Shown here piece after piece: positions 26,554 through 34,076 of a DNA stretch of 64,000 nt. The notes under the pieces were generated by a model. It saw nothing but the letters and a program-made list of their open reading frames with translations. It ran no database searches and had not been told where the DNA came from. The position numbers were made by a program, and so were the translations under genes. The stretch is from SZUA-442 sp963753185. GTDB lineage: Bacteria > Actinomycetota > Acidimicrobiia > Spongiisociales > UBA5794. The stretch is taken from the NCBI GenBank assembly GCA_963753185.1, contig CAVWBO010000007.1, positions 682,001-746,000 of the forward strand, in the 5' to 3' direction. Every line of letters begins with the position of its first letter. Positions within the stretch are counted from its first letter, which is position 1.

Positions 26554-27173
26554 CAGATGAACTGAGATCCGCACTCAAACGGATCGATCCGATGCGAGAT
26601 GGCCTGAACACCGAACCCGTGTCGAGCGACTCGGCCCGGGATCGCCTGGAGGCGATCATGTCAACACCCATCCACGAAGAAACGAAGGAGCCGGCCACCG
26701 CCGCACCGAGCGGCGGTCGGCGCGACCTGAGGGGAGTCTGGTTCGCTGCGGCGGCAGCCTTCGTCCTCGTCGCCGCGACCACAGGCGGCCTCCTCGCCAT
26801 GCGCGGAGGCCCTGAACCCGCCGCCGACGTCACCCTCGCCCTCTCAGCGGGAGCAGAAGACACAATGGCCAGCTGCATGGCGGTGAGCCCCGAGCTCCTG
26901 AGGGACGTGCCGGTCGCCTTCGCAGGGACCGTGACCGCCATCGAGGGGGAGATCGTGACGCTCGACGTGGACCAGTGGTTCACCGACGGTGACGCCACGG
27001 TCGTCACCGTGACCGCCCCTGCCGGCCTCGAGGCCCTGATCGGCAGTGTCCCGTTCGTGGTCGGCGAGCAGTTCCTCATCTCCGCATACGACGGAACCGT
27101 GAACTACTGCGGGTTCTCCGGCCCACGCACACCCGAGCTCCTCGCCGTATACGAGGCGGCGTTCCCGGGCTGA
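26550..27173 (+). CDS. Membrane protein, probable anti-sigma factor
   Basis: Single-pass membrane protein of 207 aa: a cytoplasmic N-terminus of about 60 residues, one helix (WFAAAAAFVLVAATTGGLLAM, about 65-85), and an extracytoplasmic beta-rich domain. That domain has two cysteines (MASCMAV, NYCGFSG) and ends in SGPRTPELLAVYEAAF. The ATGA overlap with the sigma gene argues for an anti-sigma role, but the N-terminal zinc motif HxxxCxxC of ZAS-type anti-sigmas is absent, so binding to sigma would have to use another fold. Role by context only. Confidence 0.65.
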   Translation: MTDELRSALKRIDPMRDGLNTEPVSSDSARDRLEAIMSTPIHEETKEPATAAPSGGRRDLRGVWFAAAAAFVLVAATTGGLLAMRGGPEPAADVTLALSAGAEDTMASCMAVSPELLRDVPVAFAGTVTAIEGEIVTLDVDQWFTDGDATVVTVTAPAGLEALIGSVPFVVGEQFLISAYDGTVNYCGFSGPRTPELLAVYEAAFPG

Positions 27174-27199
27174 GCAGGGAGTCCTTCGCGTCACCCAAA

Positions 27200-27241
27200 C
27201 GCAACGAGGAGGCCCGACATCGACCGGGCCTCCTCGTTGCG
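27200..27241 (+). terminator. Perfect 17-bp hairpin terminator
   Basis: Arms 27200-27216 and 27225-27241 are perfectly complementary with an eight-base loop, 26 bases past the stop of the sigma/anti-sigma pair. No U-tract follows. Confidence 0.75.
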
Positions 27242-27288
27242 CGCAAAGAACAATCAAGAGATGTGGCGGCCCTGTCGATTCCCTCCGC

Positions 27289-27666
27289 ATGGGACTCACC
27301 TTCCTCACCGGGTACATCCTCGGCCAGCACGGCCGCCAGTCGGCGCGCCTCGCGTCGTCGGTCGCCGCGTCCGGTGGTGTGTCGAAGACCGAGTTGCTCG
27401 ACATCCACGACCGCGTCGACCGCCTGATCCTCGTCATCGACGCCATCTGGTCACTGCTCGAGGAGAGCGGCCTCACCGACGACCAACTGCGGGAACGGAT
27501 CGAGCAGATCGACGCCGCCGACGGTGTGCCCGATGGGCGACGGACGGTTCGGGCGTCGGAGTGCCGGAGGTGCGGGGCAATGGTTCCCGGAGATGCCCCG
27601 GCATGCCAGTTCTGTGGCACACCCCGACTCGAGGGCGAGGAGCCGCACCCCATCGCAGGGATCTGA
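27289..27666 (+). CDS. Small protein with C-terminal zinc ribbon
   Basis: Protein of 125 aa starting MGLTFLTGYILGQHGRQ, a short hydrophobic start that could be a weak membrane anchor. A predicted helical/coiled-coil middle follows (TELLDIHDRVDRLILVIDAIWSLLEESG), then a C-terminal zinc ribbon CRRCGAMVPGDAPACQFCG (two CxxC knuckles, about residues 98-116). ATG 27289 has no clear Shine-Dalgarno. I do not recognise the family; zinc ribbons of this kind are often protein-binding adaptors. The neighbours give no hint. Confidence 0.6.
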   Translation: MGLTFLTGYILGQHGRQSARLASSVAASGGVSKTELLDIHDRVDRLILVIDAIWSLLEESGLTDDQLRERIEQIDAADGVPDGRRTVRASECRRCGAMVPGDAPACQFCGTPRLEGEEPHPIAGI

Positions 27667-27804
27667 CACACGTGCGACGCGCGCCGCGGTTCAAACCGAG
27701 GGCCATCGCCGATCAGATCCGCAGTTCGCGGAGGTCCCGGCGCTATCGTCGGCGCCGATCGGTCCCGGGCCGGACTGGTCGAAGCGGGCGCCCAGGAGGC
27801 ACAC

Positions 27805-29049
27805 GTGGGCACCGATGCCGCACAGAAGCGAGAGCATGCGATTCGCCTCGTCCAGGCAAGGATGGATCTGGCGATCGACGGCGGGCTGATTCGGCTCCGA
27901 GTCCGGGACCAGTCGGCGTCCGGTCGGACGATCACGGTTCGAGGGCGCGAGCTCCTCAACTTCGGATCGTGCGCATACCTCGGCTTGAACACCGATGACC
28001 GCCTGAAGGCCGGCGCGAAGGCGGCGGTGGATCGCTTCGGCCCTGTCTTCTCGTCGTCGGCCGCGTATACGTCCGTCGACCTCTACACGGACCTCGAGGA
28101 CCGCCTGCACAAGATCTTCGGTGGGCGAATCCTGATTCCGACCACCACGACGCTCGGCCATCTCTCCGTGCTCCCGGTTCTGGTCGGCCCCGGTGACCTG
28201 GTCCTCCAGGACCATCAGGTCCATGCGTCGGTGCAGATCACCTCCCACGTCCTGTCCGGTCTCGGAGCCAGGGTCGTCGGGGTGCCACACAACGACGTGG
28301 ATGCCCTGCGCTCGATACTCGAGCGCTCCGCCGGTGAGTACCGAAACGTCTGGTACCTCGCAGACGGGGTCTACTCGATGTTCGGTGACACCGCGCCCGT
28401 CACGGCGATCGTCGACCTCCTCCACGAGTTCCAGAACCTCCACGTCTACTTCGATGACGCCCATGGGGTGGGCTGGCGCGGCGTCAACGGCATCGGGCAC
28501 GTGCTGAGCGAGACCCCCCTCCATGAGCGCATGATCGTCATCGGCTCCCTGGCGAAGTCGTGGGGCGCGGGCGGCGCCGTCCTCGTGTTCCCGAGCGATT
28601 GGATGGCCGATCGCGTGCTCCTCGCAGGTGCGACGTTCACCTTCTCCGGTCCCCTCCACCCGGCGGAGCTGGGTGCAGCGGTCGCCGCCGCGGACATCCA
28701 CCTGTCCCCCGAGAGGGACGAACGAGAAGCAGACCTCCTCGAGAAGATCGACTACGTCCGCGAACGCGCTGCGCGAGATGGGCTACCGATGCTCTCCCTC
28801 GAGCAGACCCCACTCTGGTTCATCAGGATCGGGACACCCGAGGGTGCGATCGAACTGGCGCGCCGGATGATGCGTGACGGGTACTACGTCAACGTCTCGG
28901 GGTTCCCTGCGGTTCCTATGGGTATGGATGGCATCCGCTTCACCACGACGACGTTCCAGACCATCCATGACCTCGCCGCCTTCATGGACGCGCTCGCGAA
29001 CAACATCGAGGGTCTCATCGTGCCGCTCGAGTGGTACATCGAGCTGTGA
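27805..29049 (+). CDS. Alpha-oxoamine synthase family aminotransferase (class II)
   Basis: PLP-dependent enzyme of the alpha-oxoamine synthase group (8-amino-7-oxononanoate synthase, KBL, serine palmitoyltransferase, CAI-1 synthase), 414 aa. Elements are NFGSCAYLGLNTDD near the N-terminus, DGVYSMFGDTAP in the middle, YFDDAHGVGW with the PLP-pairing Asp and His, and SLAKSWGAGG with the Schiff-base Lys. It starts at GTG 27805 behind AGGAGG. No biotin, sphingolipid or ACP gene is next to it, and a separate kbl lies at 60-61 kb, so it is not the threonine-pathway enzyme. The acyl donor and amino acid are unknown. Confidence 0.8.
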   Translation: MGTDAAQKREHAIRLVQARMDLAIDGGLIRLRVRDQSASGRTITVRGRELLNFGSCAYLGLNTDDRLKAGAKAAVDRFGPVFSSSAAYTSVDLYTDLEDRLHKIFGGRILIPTTTTLGHLSVLPVLVGPGDLVLQDHQVHASVQITSHVLSGLGARVVGVPHNDVDALRSILERSAGEYRNVWYLADGVYSMFGDTAPVTAIVDLLHEFQNLHVYFDDAHGVGWRGVNGIGHVLSETPLHERMIVIGSLAKSWGAGGAVLVFPSDWMADRVLLAGATFTFSGPLHPAELGAAVAAADIHLSPERDEREADLLEKIDYVRERAARDGLPMLSLEQTPLWFIRIGTPEGAIELARRMMRDGYYVNVSGFPAVPMGMDGIRFTTTTFQTIHDLAAFMDALANNIEGLIVPLEWYIEL

Positions 29050-29081
29050 TCATCTGACTTCACCTCGACCACCCGGGCGCC

Positions 29082-29093
29082 GATAACCCAAGG
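29082..29093 (+). promoter_or_regulatory. Leaderless promoter of the histidine kinase gene
   Basis: GATAAC at 29082-29087 ends six bases before ATG 29094; TTCACC at 29059-29064 gives a 17-base spacer. No Shine-Dalgarno is seen, since AAGG directly abuts the ATG. Confidence 0.55.
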
Positions 29094-30830
29094 ATGGCCC
29101 TATTCCCACGCGTCGCGTCGTCTCTCGAGCGATCCGACATACGCCTCGGACCCGCCTCCTACGGCGTGCTCGCGTTCATCGCGGCGTGCGCCGTTGTGAC
29201 TGTGGTCGGGAGCGATGACGCCGCCGACGTAGCGGGTGCGCTCGGGGTCCTCGTAGGGGCGGCGCTGTCCGGTGTGCTGTTCATCACCCGATCGCGCGGA
29301 ATCTCCGGCCGCGAGAGGATCGGTTGGTCCCTCATCGGCTCCGGGATGATCATGGCTGCGATCGGGGTCCTCACGGTCGGCGTGGTGTTCATGGTCAACG
29401 GTGACGCTCCAGCCTTCGGCTGGACCGACATCTTCTTCCTCTCCACCTACGCACTCGTCGTCGCCGGCTTCGCAACGCTGCCCCACACGCAGGGATCGGC
29501 GATGCAGCGCTGGAGGATGCTGCTCGATGGCATGATCGGGGCAGTCTCCGTCGCAGCTCTGATGTGGGTGTTCGTCCTGTCGAACCTCATGGTCGACCTC
29601 GCGGACGCCTCGATCGCGACCAGGGTCATCGGGGCCTTCTACCCATTCCTGGACCTGCTCGCGATCACCGTGGCGATGTCCGTCCTGCTCCGGAGGTCGG
29701 CGCATCGGTTCGACATACGGCTCACGATCTTCTCGGTCGGAATCCTTGCCCAGGTCCTCGGCGACATCGCGTTCCTCGCGTCAGGGCACGCGAACTCGTT
29801 CGCCGATGCCCAGCCCCTCTACATCATCAACCTCGTGGCGGTCGCAGCGTTCTTCATTGCTGCATCGCTCGTGGGAACCCCGACCGGAGGGCGCGAGTAC
29901 GCGGACAGGAACCAACCCCTGTGGACCCAGGTCGCTCCATACGTGCCTGCGGTTGGCATGCTCGTCGTCTTCCTGGTGCACACGGTCGTCGGCGGCGAGG
30001 CGGATGTCGAACCGGTGCTTCTCGGAGCGACGATCGTGGTCGGTCTGCTCGTGATCGCCCGCCAGGGCGTGGCGATCCTCGAGAGTCGCGCACAGATCGA
30101 GCAGCAGCGAAATGACCTGGTCTCGACGATCTCCCACGAGCTCCGAACCCCCCTGACAGCGATCGTCGGGTTCGTGGAGCTCCTCGAGGAGGACGACGAC
30201 GAGATGTCGGTCGCCGAACGCAGATCGATGCTCGACGTCGTCCACCAACAGGCGGACTACATGGCCCGTATCGTGTCGGATCTGATCATGCTGGCGCGCG
30301 GCGCGGAGAACACCGTCGATCTGAGGGTTGGCGCAGCCTCGATGAGCGGAATCATCTCGTCGTCGATCCAGGCATCGGGGCTCCCGAGCGCGACGGTACG
30401 GGTCGAATGCCCGCCCGACGTGATCGGCTACGTCGATGCTGCCCGCATCCAGCAGGTGCTGGTCAACCTCCTGACGAACGCCGCTCGATACGGCGGTCCG
30501 GTGCGCCTCGTGCGGGTCATGGTCAAGGGCTCCGACCTCGTCCTCGAGGTGCACGACGACGGTCCCGGCATCCCTCGGCGACACGAGCTGAGGGTATGGG
30601 AACGCTTCGAGCGGGGCCCGAACCGCCTCAACGCCGCCGTGCCCGGATCAGGTATCGGTCTGGCCGTCGTCCAGGCGATCGCTCAGGCCCACGGCGGCAC
30701 TGCCCGCTACCAACGGTCGACGGATCTCGGAGGTGCGTGCATCATCGTCATGCTCCCCGGGCGTGCCGGCGTCGACGCGAAGGACGCGAAGGGAACCAGG
30801 AGCCCCGTCGGCTCGAACCACACCGGATGA
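29094..30830 (+). CDS. Membrane sensor histidine kinase, orphan
   Basis: Sensor kinase of 578 aa. The first about 325 residues contain about ten hydrophobic helices with very short loops, so the sensor is intramembrane rather than a periplasmic domain. The kinase core follows: H-box STISHELRTPLTAIVGF with His348, N-box VLVNLLTNAARYG, G1 box VHDDGPGIP, and a C-terminal GSGIGLAVVQAIAQAHGG. No response regulator gene is adjacent on either strand, so the partner must be elsewhere. It is predicted to be leaderless. Signal unknown. Confidence 0.88.
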   Translation: MALFPRVASSLERSDIRLGPASYGVLAFIAACAVVTVVGSDDAADVAGALGVLVGAALSGVLFITRSRGISGRERIGWSLIGSGMIMAAIGVLTVGVVFMVNGDAPAFGWTDIFFLSTYALVVAGFATLPHTQGSAMQRWRMLLDGMIGAVSVAALMWVFVLSNLMVDLADASIATRVIGAFYPFLDLLAITVAMSVLLRRSAHRFDIRLTIFSVGILAQVLGDIAFLASGHANSFADAQPLYIINLVAVAAFFIAASLVGTPTGGREYADRNQPLWTQVAPYVPAVGMLVVFLVHTVVGGEADVEPVLLGATIVVGLLVIARQGVAILESRAQIEQQRNDLVSTISHELRTPLTAIVGFVELLEEDDDEMSVAERRSMLDVVHQQADYMARIVSDLIMLARGAENTVDLRVGAASMSGIISSSIQASGLPSATVRVECPPDVIGYVDAARIQQVLVNLLTNAARYGGPVRLVRVMVKGSDLVLEVHDDGPGIPRRHELRVWERFERGPNRLNAAVPGSGIGLAVVQAIAQAHGGTARYQRSTDLGGACIIVMLPGRAGVDAKDAKGTRSPVGSNHTG

Positions 30831-30862
30831 TCCCTGCGACCGGTGAAGGTCCCGCCGGTGCG

Positions 30863-31360
30863 TCAATCCTCCCGTGGGCCGGGACGCCGGTACTCGGGAT
30901 GCTGGTCCATGAACCGGTCGAGGTTGCGTCCGGCGGTCTGCCTCACTTTGGCGTGTGCGGGTCCCGTCCAGCCGGTTAGCCAGCCGGTCGTGCCGAGGGC
31001 CATCCGCATCCACCGCCACATGTCGAAGGTGTCGACCTGACGTGCGATCAGCCCGTCCCTGAACGTGAATGAGGTGTCGATCCTGTTGTGCACGAGCCGA
31101 CCGGTCGGGGTGAACGTGTACACCGGCTCCCAGTGCGCAGACCCGCCGATCTCGTCCGCCGTGACGTCCGAGAACGTCACCACGAGGTCTCGTCCCTGCT
31201 CGCAGAGCATGTGCCACATGGCGGCGATCTCGGCCCCGCGGAGATCGGGGAACACGGGATCGGAGAAGTGTGCATCCGGTTGGTAGCAGGCGGCCATCGC
31301 CTCATGGTCGCGAGCCGCAAAGGCCGTGTAGAGGGCACCGATCGTGGCCGAGTGATTCAC
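30863..31360 (-). CDS. SnoaL-like (NTF2-fold) protein
   Basis: Protein of 165 aa with the cone-shaped NTF2/SnoaL fold pattern: N-terminal helices ALYTAFAARDHEAMAACYQPDAHFSDPVFPDLRG, AAMWHMLCEQ, then strands LVVTFSDVTADE, GSAHWEPVYTF and RLVHNRIDTSFTFRDGLI. Such proteins are ketosteroid isomerase-like enzymes, polyketide cyclases or ligand-binding proteins. Catalytic residues cannot be assigned confidently. GTG 31360 is the start, with no clear Shine-Dalgarno. It is the last of a co-directional run hypF-hypC-hypD-hypE-metallothionein, 18 bases after the latter, and may be cotranscribed with it. Confidence 0.75.
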   Translation of the reverse strand: MNHSATIGALYTAFAARDHEAMAACYQPDAHFSDPVFPDLRGAEIAAMWHMLCEQGRDLVVTFSDVTADEIGGSAHWEPVYTFTPTGRLVHNRIDTSFTFRDGLIARQVDTFDMWRWMRMALGTTGWLTGWTGPAHAKVRQTAGRNLDRFMDQHPEYRRPGPRED

Positions 31361-31378
31361 GATGGATCCATCATCGGG

Positions 31379-31561
31379 TCATCCATCCCCCATCGTTCGG
31401 AGGCACTCCGCGTGGCCGCACTTGCACGGCTCCCCGACCTCTCCGATACCCATCCGACACGTCGGTCCGCAGAAATCGCCCTCCGATGCCACCGAACAGG
31501 TGCATGGTGCAAACGAGCACGTGACGTCGCCCAACACTCCCTCGGTCATCGCCTCTGCCAT
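31379..31561 (-). CDS. SmtA/BmtA-like bacterial metallothionein
   Basis: Cysteine-rich protein of 60 aa with eight Cys and one key His: Cys15, 20, 22, 31, 35, 46, 48, 53 and His50. The patterns PCTC, FCGPTC and KCGHAEC correspond in order and spacing to EPCLC, CCEAC and GCGHTGC of cyanobacterial SmtA, which binds zinc and other soft metals. It starts at ATG 31561 after GAGGAG; TACCGT about 30 bases upstream may be its -10. It lies 70 bases downstream of hypE on the same strand. A role in metal storage or detoxification is inferred from the family. Coordinates are short but the composition is unlike a random GC-rich frame. Confidence 0.75.
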   Translation of the reverse strand: MAEAMTEGVLGDVTCSFAPCTCSVASEGDFCGPTCRMGIGEVGEPCKCGHAECLRTMGDG

Positions 31562-31631
31562 TGGAGGTCTCCTCTCCCTCGCCTACCACGGTATCAGCCG
31601 GGCCGGTTCGACATCGTGCGTCGACGGGATG

Positions 31632-32699
31632 TCAGCAGATCCGTGGCAGCTGTTCTCCGCTGATCATGTCGACGACCCTGTTGCCTCCGATGCTGCTCGT
31701 GAGGAAGACGCGGCCCGGATGGTCCTCTACGACCTCCCCGATCACGGCAGCCGAGCGACCGAGTGGATGTCCTTGCATGGCGGCGAGCACGTCGTCGGCG
31801 GAGCCCGGGTCGACGATCACGATGCACTTGCCCTCGTTCGCGACGTAGAGCGGGTCGAAGCCCAGGATCTCGCACGCGGCGCGTACCTGGTCGTTGATCG
31901 GAAGCGCGGACTCGCGTAGGCGGATGCCGAGGCCCGCGGACTTCGCGATCTCGTTGGTGGCGCTCGCAACCCCACCTCGGGTCGGATCGCGCAGGACGTG
32001 CACGGCCGATCCGCCCACGTCGAGGATGACATCGACGAGGCCGTTGAGTGAAGCCGAGTCAGACTCGAGCGCTGTGTCGAACTCGAGACCCTCGCGCACG
32101 GACATGATCGCGATGCCGTGGTCGGCGATCGTGCCCGAGACGATCACCACGTCAGAGGCTCGCATGCGATTCGGTCGGATATCGATCCCGTCCCGAACCA
32201 TGCCGAACCCCGTGGTGTTGATGAAGATGCCGTCACCCTTGCCCCTGTCCACCACCTTGGTGTCCCCCGTTGCCACGGCGACACCTGCCTCGTCGGCTGC
32301 TCGTCTCATGGACGACACGATGCGCCACAGGTCCTCCATCGGAAGGCCCTCCTCGATCACCATGCCCACGGTGATTGCGATCGGCGTCGCGCCGCACATC
32401 GCGATGTCGTTCACGGTTCCGTGCACGGCGAGCGACCCGATGTCGCCTCCGGGGAAGAACAGGGGACTGATGACGAAGGAGTCCGTTGACACCGCCATCC
32501 GACCGGCCGTCACATCGATCACGGCTCCGTCGTGGAGCGGATCGAGCCAGTCATTCGCGAACGTGGCGGCAAACATGTTCTCGATGAGCATCTGGGAGAG
32601 GCTGCCCCCTCCCCCGTGTGCGAGGAGGACGTTCGGATAGTCCGTGATCGGAATGGGGCACGCACCGAGGCCCGCAATGTCGATGATGTCGCCCGTCAT
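31632..32699 (-). CDS. hypE: Hydrogenase maturation protein HypE
   Basis: [NiFe]-hydrogenase cyanide-ligand enzyme: HypE dehydrates a C-terminal thiocarboxamide to thiocyanate, the CN source for the Fe site. The 355-aa sequence has the PurM-like ATP-binding start LLAHGGGGSLSQML, VSTDSFVISPLFFPGGDIGSLAVHGTVNDIAM, the DPTRGGVA motif, and the essential C-terminal PRIC ending with the modified Cys. It starts at ATG 32699, overlapping the hypD stop (TGATG), with GGGAGG upstream. It is the last hyp gene of the run. Confidence 0.95.
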   Translation of the reverse strand: MTGDIIDIAGLGACPIPITDYPNVLLAHGGGGSLSQMLIENMFAATFANDWLDPLHDGAVIDVTAGRMAVSTDSFVISPLFFPGGDIGSLAVHGTVNDIAMCGATPIAITVGMVIEEGLPMEDLWRIVSSMRRAADEAGVAVATGDTKVVDRGKGDGIFINTTGFGMVRDGIDIRPNRMRASDVVIVSGTIADHGIAIMSVREGLEFDTALESDSASLNGLVDVILDVGGSAVHVLRDPTRGGVASATNEIAKSAGLGIRLRESALPINDQVRAACEILGFDPLYVANEGKCIVIVDPGSADDVLAAMQGHPLGRSAAVIGEVVEDHPGRVFLTSSIGGNRVVDMISGEQLPRIC

Positions 32700-33784
32700 C
32701 AGACCCTCCCGTATTGGAAGTAGGCGGCGCATGCGCCCTCCGACGAGACCATCGGTGCCCCGAGGGGGTGTTCGGGTGTACAGGCCGTGCCGAAGGCTTC
32801 GCAGTCGTGGGGCTTGCGGAGGCCCCGCATGATCTCGCCAGCGATGCATATCTCGTTCTCGGGCGGTGCGATCGCCTCGACGTCGAACCTGACGACGGCG
32901 TCGAACGCTTCGTACTCGGGACGGAGGCTCAGTCCGCTCATCGGGATGGTCCCAATCCCCCTCCACGGACGGTCGACCGTCTCGAAGACCTCCTGCAGGA
33001 GGGCCTGTGCGGGAGCATTTCCCTCGAGCGTCACGGCGCGTGTGTACTGGTTCTCGACCCCGTACCTGCCCTCCTCGAGGGCGCGGACCGCCATGTAGGT
33101 CCCCTGGAGCAGATCGAGGGGTTCGAAGCCTGTCACCACGACGGGTGTCCGATGGCGCTCGGCGATCGGACCGTACTCCCAGTAGCCCATGACCGCGCAC
33201 ACGTGCCCGGCAGCTAGGAACGACTGGACGCGATTGTCGGACGCACCGAGGATCGCCTCCATCGCGGGCGGCACGAGGACGTGGGAGCTGAGGATCGAGA
33301 AGTTCTCGAGGCCCAGCATGCTCGCCTGGCGGACCGCCATCGCGTTCGCTGGCGCGGTCGTCTCGAATCCGACGGCGAAGAACACGACCTCCCGGTCGGG
33401 GTTCGCCTGGGCGAGGCGAACGGCATCGAGCGGCGAGTACACCATCCGCACGTCTCCGCCACGCGCCTTGATCGTGAGCAGATCGGTATCGGATCCCGGC
33501 ACCCGCATCATGTCCCCGAAGCTCGTGAAGATGACCTCCGGCCGCTGCGCAATGGCGAGCGCCCTTTCGATCATCTCGAGCGGCGTGACGCAGACAGGGC
33601 AACCCGGTCCGTGAACGAGCTCGATCTCGTCCGGCAGCATCTCATCGATGCCGAACTTGATGAACGTGTGGGTCTGACCCCCGCAGATCTCCATGATCGT
33701 CCACGGTCTCGTGACGATCGCTGCGATCGCATCCAGGTACCGGCGAGCCTCGGTCTCGTCCCGATACTCGTCGACGTACTTCAC
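32699..33784 (-). CDS. hypD: Hydrogenase maturation protein HypD
   Basis: Fe-S protein that with HypC assembles the Fe(CN)2CO centre of [NiFe]-hydrogenases; 361 aa. Typical motifs are MEICGGQTHTF with the conserved Cys (about residue 35), HGPGCPVCVTP (about 62-72), and the C-terminal Cys-rich region (HDCEAFGTACTPEHPLGAPMVSSEGACAAYFQYGR). GTG 33784 starts within a four-base GTGA overlap with hypC. The gene is complete. Confidence 0.95.
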   Translation of the reverse strand: MKYVDEYRDETEARRYLDAIAAIVTRPWTIMEICGGQTHTFIKFGIDEMLPDEIELVHGPGCPVCVTPLEMIERALAIAQRPEVIFTSFGDMMRVPGSDTDLLTIKARGGDVRMVYSPLDAVRLAQANPDREVVFFAVGFETTAPANAMAVRQASMLGLENFSILSSHVLVPPAMEAILGASDNRVQSFLAAGHVCAVMGYWEYGPIAERHRTPVVVTGFEPLDLLQGTYMAVRALEEGRYGVENQYTRAVTLEGNAPAQALLQEVFETVDRPWRGIGTIPMSGLSLRPEYEAFDAVVRFDVEAIAPPENEICIAGEIMRGLRKPHDCEAFGTACTPEHPLGAPMVSSEGACAAYFQYGRV

Positions 33785-34047
33785 GGACCCTCCGGTTGGG
33801 CGATCTCGAGCTCGGCGAGATCGTCCATCGCCTCGAGGTACTCGAACACCTGCCTCGCTTCGTCCTCGTCGACCTTCGAGATGGCGAATCCGACGTGGAC
33901 GACGACGTAATCGCCGACGACGGCGTCGGGCACGCAGGACAGGCACACGTCCTTGCCGATACCGCTGAAGCTGACCTTGCCCATGAGCAGACCCGTGGTG
34001 TCGTGCTCCCAGATCTTCGTGATCTGGCCGGGAACTCCCAGGCACAT
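33781..34047 (-). CDS. hypC: Hydrogenase maturation chaperone HypC
   Basis: Small chaperone of 88 aa that carries the Fe centre with HypD and docks to the hydrogenase large subunit. It starts MCLGVPGQI with the essential Cys2. The OB-like body (GKVSFSGIGKDVCLSCVPDAVVGDYVVVHVGFAISKVD) and the C-terminal helix EARQVFEYLEAM are typical. ATG 34047 follows GGAGGAG and lies 29 bases after the hypF stop. Confidence 0.94.
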   Translation of the reverse strand: MCLGVPGQITKIWEHDTTGLLMGKVSFSGIGKDVCLSCVPDAVVGDYVVVHVGFAISKVDEDEARQVFEYLEAMDDLAELEIAQPEGP

Positions 34048-34076
34048 GTGGTCTCCTCCGTGGCGTGTCGCCCAGT

